Positions 34,459 to 42,891 of a DNA stretch of 64,000 nucleotides are shown here, piece after piece. The notes below the pieces were generated by a model that saw only the letters and a program-made list of their open reading frames with translations, was not told the DNA's origin and made no database searches. Origin of the DNA: Echinicola arenosa (GTDB taxonomy: Bacteria; Bacteroidota; Bacteroidia; Cytophagales; Cyclobacteriaceae); the NCBI RefSeq assembly GCF_014841125.1, contig NZ_JACYTQ010000002.1, forward strand, positions 1,016,436 through 1,080,435, written 5' to 3'. Made by a program: the position numbers and the translations under genes. Within the stretch, counting starts at the first letter, position 1, and each line of letters begins with the position of its first letter.

Positions 34459-34767
34459 GTTGCAAAAGTAAGAAGGTCTCTAAATTTAACCATGGACACA
34501 AAGGATAAACCTGGTATTTTGATCCAATTCAATCAAAATCTCATTAATGTACTTTGTGAAAAAGTAATAATTGAAGAAGGTATTATCCACTGAAATAAAA
34601 GGGATGAACGCAGATGTTGATTTAAGGGATTACTCTGAAGGTTATATAGAGCAATCCTATTTTAGAAAACAACCTTCAATATTGTTTGTCCTGCCTGTGG
34701 AGTTTTGAAGGGGATTTACAACAATTGATTTTTCGAATTTTATCTTTGTTCATCTTTTATTAAATTA
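34459..34767. other. 309-bp intergenic region without recognised gene
   Basis: No supported gene. It contains degenerate stretches such as ATGGACACAAAGGATAAA and GGGATGAACGCAGATG, which look like decayed extragenic repeats of the kind common in Bacteroidota. A 34-codon frame (34604-34708) runs through them and is not believed. Confidence 0.4.
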
Positions 34768-36141
34768 CTAAAATAGCTGCTGATACATTTCTTCGAGCTT
34801 GGTGACGGGGATGACTTGGATGCCAAATGTGGATAAGTCAACTCCCTTTACCGCATACTTAGACACAATGATCTTTTTAAAACCCAATTTATCTGCCTCT
34901 GCTATTCGGTTTTCAATCCTGTTTACAGCCCTGATTTCTCCCCCAAGGCCTACTTCTCCCGCAAAACATAGATCAGGTGAAATGGGACTATCCTCATAAG
35001 AGGAAATCAGTGCCGCACAAACAGCTAAATCCAAACCGGGATCGTCCACACGCATGCCCCCTGCCACATTGAGAAATACATCCTGCTGGCCGAGGCGCAT
35101 CCCTCCTCTTTTCTCCAAGACCGCCAAGAGCATATTGAGCCGTTTGGCATCATGCCCTGTACTGCTGCGCTGTGGAGTACCATAGGTGGCAGGACTGATT
35201 AGGCTTTGGATTTCGATCACCAATGGTCGGTTTCCTTCCAGCATCGCACCAATGGCGACGCCATTCAAGACCTCCTCACGTTGGCTGAGCAGGATTTCAG
35301 AAGGATTGGCCACGCCACGAAGTCCATCTGCCCGCATTTCATAAATTCCCAGTTCATTGGTAGAACCAAATCGGTTTTTGGAGGTTCTTAAAATCCTGTA
35401 GGAAAGGTGTCGGTCACCCTCAAACTGCAAGACTGTATCCACCATGTGCTCCAATATTTTGGGCCCTGCAATAGAGCCATCTTTAGTGATATGACCGATT
35501 AAGAATACTGGAGTGCCCGTTTCTTTGGCGAATTTCATCAATTCAGCAGTGCATTCCCTGACCTGCGAAACACTCCCCGCGGCAGATTCTACATGTTTGC
35601 TATGCAAGGTCTGGATGGAGTCGATGACCAATACTTGGGGTTTGACGGTTTCTATTTGCTGGAATATGTTTTGGGTATTGGTTTCCGATAGGACAAAGCA
35701 GTTTTCTGAATGAAACAGCATCCTTTCGGCACGCATTTTAATCTGACTTTCACTTTCTTCACCAGAGACATAGAGCACTTTGGTTTGGTTCAGTACCAAG
35801 GCGATCTGCAGCATCAAAGTGGATTTGCCAATGCCCGGTTCTCCACCAATTAAGGTCAGAGAGCCAGGGACGATGCCCCCGCCCAAAACCCGGTCCAACT
35901 CAGGATCCTTGGTCACCAACCTTGGATGCTCCTCATAGTTGATATCTTGGAGTTTTCTAGGTGAATTGTTGCGCTTTGTTTTTTCAGATCCTTGTTTCCA
36001 GCTTCCGCGGCCCGTTTCTTCCTTGTGGATAACCTCTTCAACATAAGTGTTCCACTCTCCACAGGCCGGACATTTCCCCACCCACTTGGGACTCTGTGCT
36101 CCACAGTTTTGACAAAAAAAAGCAGTCTTTATTTTAGGCAT
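34768..36141 (-). CDS. radA: DNA repair protein RadA
   Basis: RecA-like branch-migration helicase of recombination, 457 aa. The N-terminal C4 zinc finger is CQNCGAQSPKWVGKCPACGEW (Cys10, 13, 24, 27, listed here in family order). Walker A GGEPGIGKST is at about 99-108, the RadA-specific KNRFG motif near 256, and a C-terminal Lon-protease-like domain ends in KYAVKGVDLSTFGIQVIPV. It is read leftwards, downstream of polA by about 140 bp. Confidence 0.97.
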   Translation of the reverse strand: MPKIKTAFFCQNCGAQSPKWVGKCPACGEWNTYVEEVIHKEETGRGSWKQGSEKTKRNNSPRKLQDINYEEHPRLVTKDPELDRVLGGGIVPGSLTLIGGEPGIGKSTLMLQIALVLNQTKVLYVSGEESESQIKMRAERMLFHSENCFVLSETNTQNIFQQIETVKPQVLVIDSIQTLHSKHVESAAGSVSQVRECTAELMKFAKETGTPVFLIGHITKDGSIAGPKILEHMVDTVLQFEGDRHLSYRILRTSKNRFGSTNELGIYEMRADGLRGVANPSEILLSQREEVLNGVAIGAMLEGNRPLVIEIQSLISPATYGTPQRSSTGHDAKRLNMLLAVLEKRGGMRLGQQDVFLNVAGGMRVDDPGLDLAVCAALISSYEDSPISPDLCFAGEVGLGGEIRAVNRIENRIAEADKLGFKKIIVSKYAVKGVDLSTFGIQVIPVTKLEEMYQQLF

Positions 36142-36188
36142 TATTTTGTTGTTGAAAATTGGGTTAATCTATAGCAGACTACGAGCTC

Positions 36189-36254
36189 TTCGTCAAGCTC
36201 AAGGACCAAAGGGAAAATATTGTTCAAACTCTAGCAGTCCTTGAGCCAGTCGAA
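36189..36254. repeat. REP-like imperfect inverted repeat between radA and polA
   Basis: Left arm TTCGTCAAGCTCAAGGACC (36189-36207) and right arm AGTCCTTGAGCCAGTCGAA (36236-36254) are near-complementary over 19 bp with a 28-nt loop. TTCGACAAGCTCAGGGACC-like palindromes are well-known extragenic repeats in many bacterial genomes. No transposase accompanies it. Confidence 0.55.
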
Positions 36255-36280
36255 ATGGCTAATTAAGTTTTCCATATATT

Positions 36281-39103
36281 TTAGTGAGCTTCCAGCCAAT
36301 CGCTGCCAGTTCCCACTTCCACTTGCATGGGCACATCTATGGTCAATGCCTCTGTCATTAGCTTGGGAATTTCATTTTTCAGTAGCTCTACCTCATCCTT
36401 GTGGGCATCAAAAACCAATTCATCGTGTACCTGAAGGATCATCTTGGATTTTAACTGTTTTTCCTCCATCCATCGGTGTACTTGGATCATGGCCACTTTG
36501 ATCATGTCCGCAGCACTTCCTTGAATGGGAGCATTGATGGCGTTACGTTCGGAATAACCTCTCATGGTGGCATTTCGGCTGTTGATATCCCTGAGGTACC
36601 TCCTTCTGCCCAAAAGAGTCTCCACATACTCATTTTTACGGGCTTTTTCGATGCAGTCATTCATATATTCGCTGACTGCTGGAAATTCCTTAAAATAGGC
36701 ATCGATAATTTCCTTGGCTTCGGTTCGGGAAATATTCAGTCTTTGGGAAAGCCCAAATGCCGAAATGCCGTAGATGATCCCAAAGTTGGCTGTTTTGGCT
36801 TTTCGGCGCATGTCGGAAGTCACTTCATCCAGAGGCACTTGGAAGATTTTGGCTGCGGTGGTGCTGTGGATATCCCTACCATTTTTAAAAGCTTCGATCA
36901 TGGATTCATCCTTTGAAAAGGCCGCCATAATCCGCAACTCAATCTGGCTGTAATCAGCGGCAAGGATCACATGATCCTCATCTCTCGGCACAAATGCCTT
37001 TCTGATTTCACGGCCTCGTTCCGTCCGGATCGGAATATTTTGCAAGTTGGGATTGACAGAAGAAAGCCTTCCTGTCGCAGCTACAACTTGATTATAGGTA
37101 GTGTGGATACGGCCAGTCTTTGGATTGATCAAAGTAGGCAAGGTATCTACATAGGTATTTTTCAATTTGACCAATTCCCGATAATCCAAAATAGCCTGGG
37201 CAATTTCATGCTTGGGAGCCAATTTTGAAAGGACTTCCTCACCTGTGGCATATTGCCCTGTTTTGGTTTTTTTGGCTTTGGGATCCAGCTCCATTTTTAC
37301 AAATAGTACTTCGCCCAGTTGCTTGGGAGAAGCCAGGTTGAATTTTACTCCGGCAAGTTCATAAACCTTTTTTTCTATTTCAACGATTTCCTTCTCCAAG
37401 GATGTGGATAAGTCTGCCAAGCTTTCCTTGTCCAACCGTACGCCTTCAAATTCCATAGCTGCCAAAACAGGGATCAAAGGGGTTTCTACCTCATAAAAGA
37501 GCTTTTCTAATCCCCGGTCTTGTAGGTCAGGATTTAATTTTTGCGCGAGCTGTAAAGTGATGTCAGCGTCTTCAGAAGCATATTCTACTACTTTATCCAC
37601 ATCTACATCACGCATATTGCCTTGGTTTTTTCCTTTTTTACCAATCAGGCTTTCAATGGAAACAGGCTTATAATTGAGGTAATGTTCAGCCAGCCAGTCC
37701 ATGCCATGCTTCCCTTCAGGTTCGATCAGGTAATGGGCCAACATGGTGTCATAAAAAGTGCCTTTCACCTCGATACCGTAGTTTTTAAGTACCAAGACAT
37801 CGTATTTGATATTTTGACCGATTTTGGTAATTTTTTCATTCTCAAAAACTGGCTTTAAAGGTGCCAAAAGCTTTTTGGCCTCTTCTTGATCTTCCGGAAT
37901 GGGAATGTAGAAAGCTTCTCCGCTCAAATAGGAAAAGCTAATTCCAACCAGTTCAGCCCTATTGGGGTCCAAATCTGTGGTTTCAGTATCGAAACACAGT
38001 TCATCTTGGATTTCCAAATATTCAACCAACTCTTGGATGTCTTCCAGGCTGGCCACTTTATGGTAATCATGTGCCAGGGAAAAGACAGAGTCCAATTGGC
38101 TTGGTGCTGGAACGGGATTAACTTCCTCGGTATCTTCTTCCTCTTCTTCTACAACTGCATCTTGTGGGCCAGTAAACAGTCCCAATTGCTCATTGACTTT
38201 GACGGTGGGCTTTTTGATATTTTCACCAAAGACCCTTTTGGTCAATGTCCTGAATTCCAACTCAGCAAAGAGCGCTTTGAGTTTTTCTTCATCCGGACCA
38301 TCATAGCTAAGGTCTTTTGGGTTAAACTCGATAGGTACATCCTGTTTGATGGTGGCTAACTCTTTGGAGAGCAAGCCTTGCTGTCCAAAGTTGACCACAT
38401 TTTCTTTTTGCTTGCCTTTAAGTTCATCGGTATGTTCCAAAAGCCCTTCTATTGTGCCATAGGCTTTTAGTAGTTTTTTGGCGGTTTTTTCTCCAATGCC
38501 CGGAATTCCGGGGATGTTGTCCACCGCATCTCCCATCAGTCCAAGGATGTCACGTACTTGATCAGGGTCTTCGATTTCCCATTTTTCACAAACCTCCTTT
38601 GGCCCCATAATATCCACCGCATTGCCCATGAAGGCAGGTTTATATAGGAAAATGTGTTCTTCTACCAATTGTCCATAATCCTTGTCAGGAGTCATCATAA
38701 AGACCTCGAAGTCCTTGTATTCAGCTTTTTTAGCAATGGTACCAATGATATCATCGGCTTCGTATCCATCCAGTTCAAGGATAGGAATATTAAACCCATT
38801 TACAATTTGCTTCACCCAAGGAATGCCAATGGTAATGTCTTCCGGCTGTTCCTGCCTGTTGGCTTTGTAAGCCTCAAACTGCTCATGACGAAAAGTAGGT
38901 GCTGCGGTATCAAAGGCTACGGCTAGATGACTTGGTTGTTGTTTTTCGATTACTTCCAGTAAGGTATTGGTAAAGCCCAACATGATGCCAGTATTGAGGC
39001 CTTTTGAATTGATTCGGGGATTTTTGCTAAATGCAAAGTGGGCCCGATAGATCAAGGCCATGGCATCTAAGAGAAACAGTTTTTTCTTGTCTGAACTGGA
39101 CAT
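36281..39103 (-). CDS. polA: DNA polymerase I
   Basis: A 940-residue polymerase with all three domains: 5' nuclease (about 1-300, MTPDKDYGQLVEEHIFLYKP and GIPGIGEKTAKKLL), 3'-5' proofreading exonuclease (about 345-530, intact DTETTDLDPNRAELVGISF), and the polymerase (about 560-940) with motif A LAADYSQIELRIMAAFS, motif B RRKAKTANFGIIYGISAFGL and motif C QVHDELVFDA. The intact exonuclease site implies active proofreading, unlike Taq. It fills repair gaps and replaces Okazaki primers. It precedes radA on the same strand. Confidence 0.98.
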   Translation of the reverse strand: MSSSDKKKLFLLDAMALIYRAHFAFSKNPRINSKGLNTGIMLGFTNTLLEVIEKQQPSHLAVAFDTAAPTFRHEQFEAYKANRQEQPEDITIGIPWVKQIVNGFNIPILELDGYEADDIIGTIAKKAEYKDFEVFMMTPDKDYGQLVEEHIFLYKPAFMGNAVDIMGPKEVCEKWEIEDPDQVRDILGLMGDAVDNIPGIPGIGEKTAKKLLKAYGTIEGLLEHTDELKGKQKENVVNFGQQGLLSKELATIKQDVPIEFNPKDLSYDGPDEEKLKALFAELEFRTLTKRVFGENIKKPTVKVNEQLGLFTGPQDAVVEEEEEDTEEVNPVPAPSQLDSVFSLAHDYHKVASLEDIQELVEYLEIQDELCFDTETTDLDPNRAELVGISFSYLSGEAFYIPIPEDQEEAKKLLAPLKPVFENEKITKIGQNIKYDVLVLKNYGIEVKGTFYDTMLAHYLIEPEGKHGMDWLAEHYLNYKPVSIESLIGKKGKNQGNMRDVDVDKVVEYASEDADITLQLAQKLNPDLQDRGLEKLFYEVETPLIPVLAAMEFEGVRLDKESLADLSTSLEKEIVEIEKKVYELAGVKFNLASPKQLGEVLFVKMELDPKAKKTKTGQYATGEEVLSKLAPKHEIAQAILDYRELVKLKNTYVDTLPTLINPKTGRIHTTYNQVVAATGRLSSVNPNLQNIPIRTERGREIRKAFVPRDEDHVILAADYSQIELRIMAAFSKDESMIEAFKNGRDIHSTTAAKIFQVPLDEVTSDMRRKAKTANFGIIYGISAFGLSQRLNISRTEAKEIIDAYFKEFPAVSEYMNDCIEKARKNEYVETLLGRRRYLRDINSRNATMRGYSERNAINAPIQGSAADMIKVAMIQVHRWMEEKQLKSKMILQVHDELVFDAHKDEVELLKNEIPKLMTEALTIDVPMQVEVGTGSDWLEAH

Positions 39104-39356
39104 GGGTTTAATATGCTTTAAATGTTTGTGTTAGCCATAAAGGTAAAATTTCCCTTTTGGGAGAAGGGCTAAATTACAAATTATAATGGAAAGGAAGGTC
39201 AGGATTTTTGATCTAAGTACGATTGTAGAAATCATTGGTTTGGGCAGCACTTAAGTGACTCATAAAGGATAAAAATTACGGTATTCTATAAAAAAATCAC
39301 CAGTCAGGAAGACTTTGGATTAATATTTGATTAAAATGCTTCAAATGCGAAGGGAG

Positions 39357-39364
39357 TAATTTTG
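39357..39364 (+). promoter_or_regulatory. Candidate -7 promoter element
   Basis: TAATTTTG matches TAnnTTTG, 72 bp before the start of the small exported protein gene at 39436. The only upstream TTTG (39326-39329) is spaced too far (27 nt), so support is weak. Confidence 0.3.
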
Positions 39365-39435
39365 CAATACTTCCAATTTTCGTAACTTATCAAAGGAATT
39401 GTAACAATTTGTTTATCATTAAACCAAAAATCAGT

Positions 39436-39753
39436 ATGAAAAGAGTCGCGTACTTTTTAGCAGTGATGTTTTGTTTCACTGCTTTTGCACCGGGAGCCAT
39501 GGCTGAGCCGGTAAAGAAGGACAAGGAAAAAACCGAATTGAGCGCTGAGGATGAGGCAAGGTTGGAAGAAATGAAGTCCAGGGTAGAAGAAATCAAATCC
39601 ATGGATTTTTCAGAAATGAGCAAGGATGAGAGAAAGGAAGTGAGAGATGAGCTTAGAGGAATGAAAAAAGAAGCTAAAGCTATGGGGCAAGGCATTTATT
39701 TGTCTGTTGGGGCGATTATCATTATTCTATTGATTTTGATCTTGGTAACCTAA
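39436..39753 (+). CDS. Small exported protein with acidic helical region and C-terminal TM
   Basis: The ATG at 39436 gives 105 residues: signal peptide MKRVAYFLAVMFCFTAFAPG (cleavage near AMA-EP), a highly charged coiled-coil-prone segment (SAEDEARLEEMKSRVEEIKS, then SKDERKEVRDEL), and a C-terminal hydrophobic helix (SVGAIIIILLILILVT). An upstream ATG at 39409 would hide the signal peptide. Function unknown; similar proteins are frequent in Cytophagales. A strong terminator follows. Confidence 0.75.
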   Translation: MKRVAYFLAVMFCFTAFAPGAMAEPVKKDKEKTELSAEDEARLEEMKSRVEEIKSMDFSEMSKDERKEVRDELRGMKKEAKAMGQGIYLSVGAIIIILLILILVT

Positions 39754-39771
39754 TCAGGTGCCATAAAATAG

Positions 39772-39806
39772 AAAAAGGGGATTCAAATCACTTGGATCCC
39801 CTTTTT
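39772..39806. terminator. Rho-independent bidirectional terminator
   Basis: AAAAAGGGGAT (39772-39782) pairs with ATCCCCTTTTT (39796-39806) over 11 bp with a 13-nt loop; the flanking A- and T-runs allow it to serve the small exported protein gene (+) and the TonB receptor gene (-). Confidence 0.85.
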
Positions 39807-39828
39807 TATGTCCTGAACTTTATAATAC

Positions 39829-42246
39829 TTAAAAAGCATAAGTAAAGCTGGCCACTACATTTCTTGGCTTTTGTGGATTGATGGTCGAGTATCCCGTGTA
39901 GTATTCTTTGTCGGTTACATTATTGATATTGATGGCAATTCTGAATTTAGGTGTACCATAGTTCACCGCCGCATTTAGAATGGTGTAAGATGGAAGCATG
40001 AATTCACCAGTAACTGGATTGTCCATAATGGCCAACTCACTATTGTAGTTTCCGCCAAAGCTAAAGCCCAAACCTTTGGCAATTCCTTGGGTAAGTGTGT
40101 AGGTGGCCCAAGCATTGAACAAGTATTTGGGGCCAGCTTGCGTTGGCCTTCTTCCTTCTTGCAGCCAAAGGTTACTTTCGTCTCCTTCCAATACTTCACT
40201 GTCATTATAACTATAGCCGGCTATTAGGCTTAAGCCTTTTACTGGTTTAGCCTGAATATCGAATTCAATGCCCCTGCTTTGCATTTTTCCACCTTGTAAG
40301 CTGTTATTGATGTTATTTGGATCCGCAGTAACCAAGTTATCCACAATGATGTCATAATAGCTTATTGTGGCATTGAGTTTTTCAGTGAATAAATTGGTTT
40401 TTAATCCCGCTTCAAATTGATTGGCGTGCTCTGGTTCAAATGCTTTTACTGATGGGTTGTTTCCGTCCGCATCGGCCACTTGCCTAGGGGCTACATTTTG
40501 GAAGCCATTCATATAATTGGCAAAGACAGAAATTTTATCCTTAATCGGCTGGTATATCAACCCAAACTTAGGAGAAAAGGCTGTTTGGTCGAAGTCATCT
40601 TCATCTGAAGTGATGTCACCCCTACTATTAAAGTAATCAAATCTTAAGCTGGCCATGGCAATCAATTGTGGGGTCAGGTTGATTACATCTGAAGCATACA
40701 CACTGAATTGGTCATTTTGTGTGTTGGTGTTATTCCTGCTAGATGAGGCCAATACATTGTCCACAGAAGGTCTGGTGAGGTATCTTGGAGCAACTGTTTC
40801 CCCAGCATAGTTAACATAGTTGATTTCACCTTGTGGAGTTACGTTGTGAATCCAAGCGTACCCGGTACTGTTATCGATCAGGTTTCGGGTGTAGTAATCC
40901 ATACCAAGAACCAAACGGTTTCGGTAATTCCCCAGTTTGAAGTCACCAATAAAGTTTTGTTGGATGTCCGAGGTATTGGTTTGGGCGAGTTGCTTACTGG
41001 TGTACAAGCTAAAGTCCCCATTGCCGTTTTGATTGTCATATAGATAGCTATAATAGCCGTCAGATTTGGAAATTCCTCTAGAAATTACCGTTTGAGATGT
41101 CCATTGGTTGGATAGCTTATAATTCATTTGACCCTGAAGGATAAACCTTGGGTTTTTCATGCTCAGGTCATTGCTTGTCAAAGAAAGCTTGTTATTATAG
41201 TTAAGCGCTTCTAAATTGTTGAATTGCAAGGGTACATTTCTTCCCAAGAACAACATGGTTTGGTTGGTTTTTTCCTCTTGCAAGAATTCTGTATTGACTA
41301 GGAAGGAAAGCCGGTCATTGGCTTGATAAGAAAAGGAAGGAGCTACAAAGACAGATTTCTTAAACCCAGCATCCTGAAAGCTGTTTTCAGTGTGATAGGC
41401 AGTATTGATCCGCATGTTCATGCCTTCGCTGATTGGGGCATTGATGTCGGCAGTGACACGGTTCAGCCCAAAACTTCCGGCTAAATAATTGATTTCTCCG
41501 CCAAAACCCTCGTATGGCTTTTTGGTGATGGTGTTGATTAACCCACCATAGGAAATCAAGCTACTACCGAATAAAGTACTTGAAGGGCCTTTGATTACTT
41601 CTATTCGCTCAATATTGGCAGGGTCCAAGCTGCCATTGGTCAGTCCTGGCAGGCCATTCACCATGGTAGCTTGCGCTTCAAACCCTCTTAAAGAATAATA
41701 GGAGGAACCATCGCCAGAACCTCTCCCAGTAGATTCCCATAGTTTATAGATTCCAGGGACATTTTTAAGGGCATCATCAAAACCTGTGATAGCCTGTTGC
41801 TTCAGCAAATCGGCAGAAACTGTATTGTAAACCTGAGGGTTTTCCAAATTACGCAGCGGCATCTTGGAAACATAATCACTTGTACCCGCATTGATATCTC
41901 TCTTATCACTGATGACAATCTCATTTAATTGATTGGCATTTTCTTCCAAAGTGATGGTGGGGACGGTGGTCATTTCTCCGGATTTTACCATAATTCGGGT
42001 ACTTTGGCTATTCATACCAATAAAGGAGACCAAGAGGGTGTAGGTTCCCGGTTTGACTTCATCAAAAACATACTCACCTGCTTTGTTAGTGACAGTACCG
42101 GAGGAAGTACCTTTCAATAGGATGTTTACAAATTCGGCAGGAAAGCCATCCGAAGTCTTGACAATTCCTTTAATGCTGCCATTTTTGGCATAGGTAGTGC
42201 TCACTACAGCTATATACAGCCATAGGACAAGTAGTTTTCTTTTCAT
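39829..42246 (-). CDS. TonB-dependent siderophore-type receptor
   Basis: An 805-residue outer-membrane receptor. Signal peptide (about 1-20, ending TYA), a CarboxypepD_reg-like domain (about 23-105, GIVKTSDGFPAEFVNILLKG), a plug with the NINAGTSDYVSKMPLRNLEN start and GPSSTLFGSSLISYGGLINT, and a 22-strand barrel ending in a C-terminal aromatic (VVASFTYAF). The siderophore-receptor subfamily signature places it with FhuA/FpvA-like ferric-siderophore or heme uptake. A consensus promoter lies upstream. The small four-helix membrane protein gene upstream may assist uptake. Confidence 0.95.
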   Translation of the reverse strand: MKRKLLVLWLYIAVVSTTYAKNGSIKGIVKTSDGFPAEFVNILLKGTSSGTVTNKAGEYVFDEVKPGTYTLLVSFIGMNSQSTRIMVKSGEMTTVPTITLEENANQLNEIVISDKRDINAGTSDYVSKMPLRNLENPQVYNTVSADLLKQQAITGFDDALKNVPGIYKLWESTGRGSGDGSSYYSLRGFEAQATMVNGLPGLTNGSLDPANIERIEVIKGPSSTLFGSSLISYGGLINTITKKPYEGFGGEINYLAGSFGLNRVTADINAPISEGMNMRINTAYHTENSFQDAGFKKSVFVAPSFSYQANDRLSFLVNTEFLQEEKTNQTMLFLGRNVPLQFNNLEALNYNNKLSLTSNDLSMKNPRFILQGQMNYKLSNQWTSQTVISRGISKSDGYYSYLYDNQNGNGDFSLYTSKQLAQTNTSDIQQNFIGDFKLGNYRNRLVLGMDYYTRNLIDNSTGYAWIHNVTPQGEINYVNYAGETVAPRYLTRPSVDNVLASSSRNNTNTQNDQFSVYASDVINLTPQLIAMASLRFDYFNSRGDITSDEDDFDQTAFSPKFGLIYQPIKDKISVFANYMNGFQNVAPRQVADADGNNPSVKAFEPEHANQFEAGLKTNLFTEKLNATISYYDIIVDNLVTADPNNINNSLQGGKMQSRGIEFDIQAKPVKGLSLIAGYSYNDSEVLEGDESNLWLQEGRRPTQAGPKYLFNAWATYTLTQGIAKGLGFSFGGNYNSELAIMDNPVTGEFMLPSYTILNAAVNYGTPKFRIAININNVTDKEYYTGYSTINPQKPRNVVASFTYAF

Positions 42247-42287
42247 AGGAAGGGTGATTCCTTAATTAGAATAGTTTTAAATTAAGG

Positions 42288-42318
42288 CAAATTTACTGTT
42301 AGTAACCTCCTTTGCAAA
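42288..42318 (-). promoter_or_regulatory. Canonical Bacteroidota promoter for the TonB receptor gene
   Basis: On the minus strand: TTTG at 42315-42318 (-33), a 19-nt spacer, then TAAATTTG at 42288-42295 (-7), an exact match to TTTG-N19-TAnnTTTG. The predicted transcript start near 42281 leaves a leader of about 35 nt. It shows that the receptor gene can be transcribed separately from the upstream membrane-protein gene. Confidence 0.75.
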
Positions 42319-42383
42319 TAATTTAGAAGATTAATGAATCAAAAATTGAAAAATACCTATTTTAATTATTAATTAAAGCATCT

Positions 42384-42836
42384 TTAATTTAAAAGCTTTT
42401 CATCTTCCAATGTTTTTAAATAAGCTTTTACTTGAATGGCCTTCCACAAAACGATGCAAAGCAAGACCAGCCAGAGCAGTTCATTGAAACCAAGATGGAA
42501 GATAGTCCGCTTGTTCCATCCCAAGATATCGGCATAATAAGTGGCAAACCAAATGGCAGAAACCAATTTCCCCCCGATGCCTATCATGATCAGGTATAGC
42601 CAACTGATGGGATAAAAAGCACTGAGAAAGATCAAAAAACCTATAATCAAGCCAAAGCTGCCATAAACGGTAGAACTTATAGACGCCGGAAAATCTGGCT
42701 GCATGGACAGCCACAACAGCAAGGGTTCTCCCATCCACTTAAAAAATGCTCCCCAAGCAACGGTGATCATACCTGCCAACAAAAGTAAGCCCCTCATGGG
42801 CATTGAAAAGCGGGGAAATTCTTGATTTTTTTCCAT
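42384..42836 (-). CDS. Hypothetical membrane protein with four predicted helices
   Basis: A 150-residue protein with hydrophobic segments at about 14-32, 55-75, 78-98 and 115-135 (GLLLLAGMITVAWGAFF, VYGSFGLIIGFLIFLSAFYP, NELLWLVLLCIVLWKAI). No domain is recognised with confidence. It is on the same strand and 137 bp upstream of the TonB receptor start. A TAGTTTTG element (42880-42887, minus) could be its -7 box. Confidence 0.75.
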   Translation of the reverse strand: MEKNQEFPRFSMPMRGLLLLAGMITVAWGAFFKWMGEPLLLWLSMQPDFPASISSTVYGSFGLIIGFLIFLSAFYPISWLYLIMIGIGGKLVSAIWFATYYADILGWNKRTIFHLGFNELLWLVLLCIVLWKAIQVKAYLKTLEDEKLLN

Positions 42837-42891
42837 GATTATTTTTTATAACTTCCAAAGGGATTGCCCCTTTACCCTACAAAACTAATCC

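Noticed and set aside
34604..34708. 34-codon frame in the radA-yjbQ gap
   Set aside because: It lies in repeat-like DNA (GATGAACGCAGATG) and has no start signals or homologue-like sequence.
39151..39170. CCCTT/AAGGG mini-hairpin upstream of polA
   Set aside because: 5-bp stem only, with no clear function.
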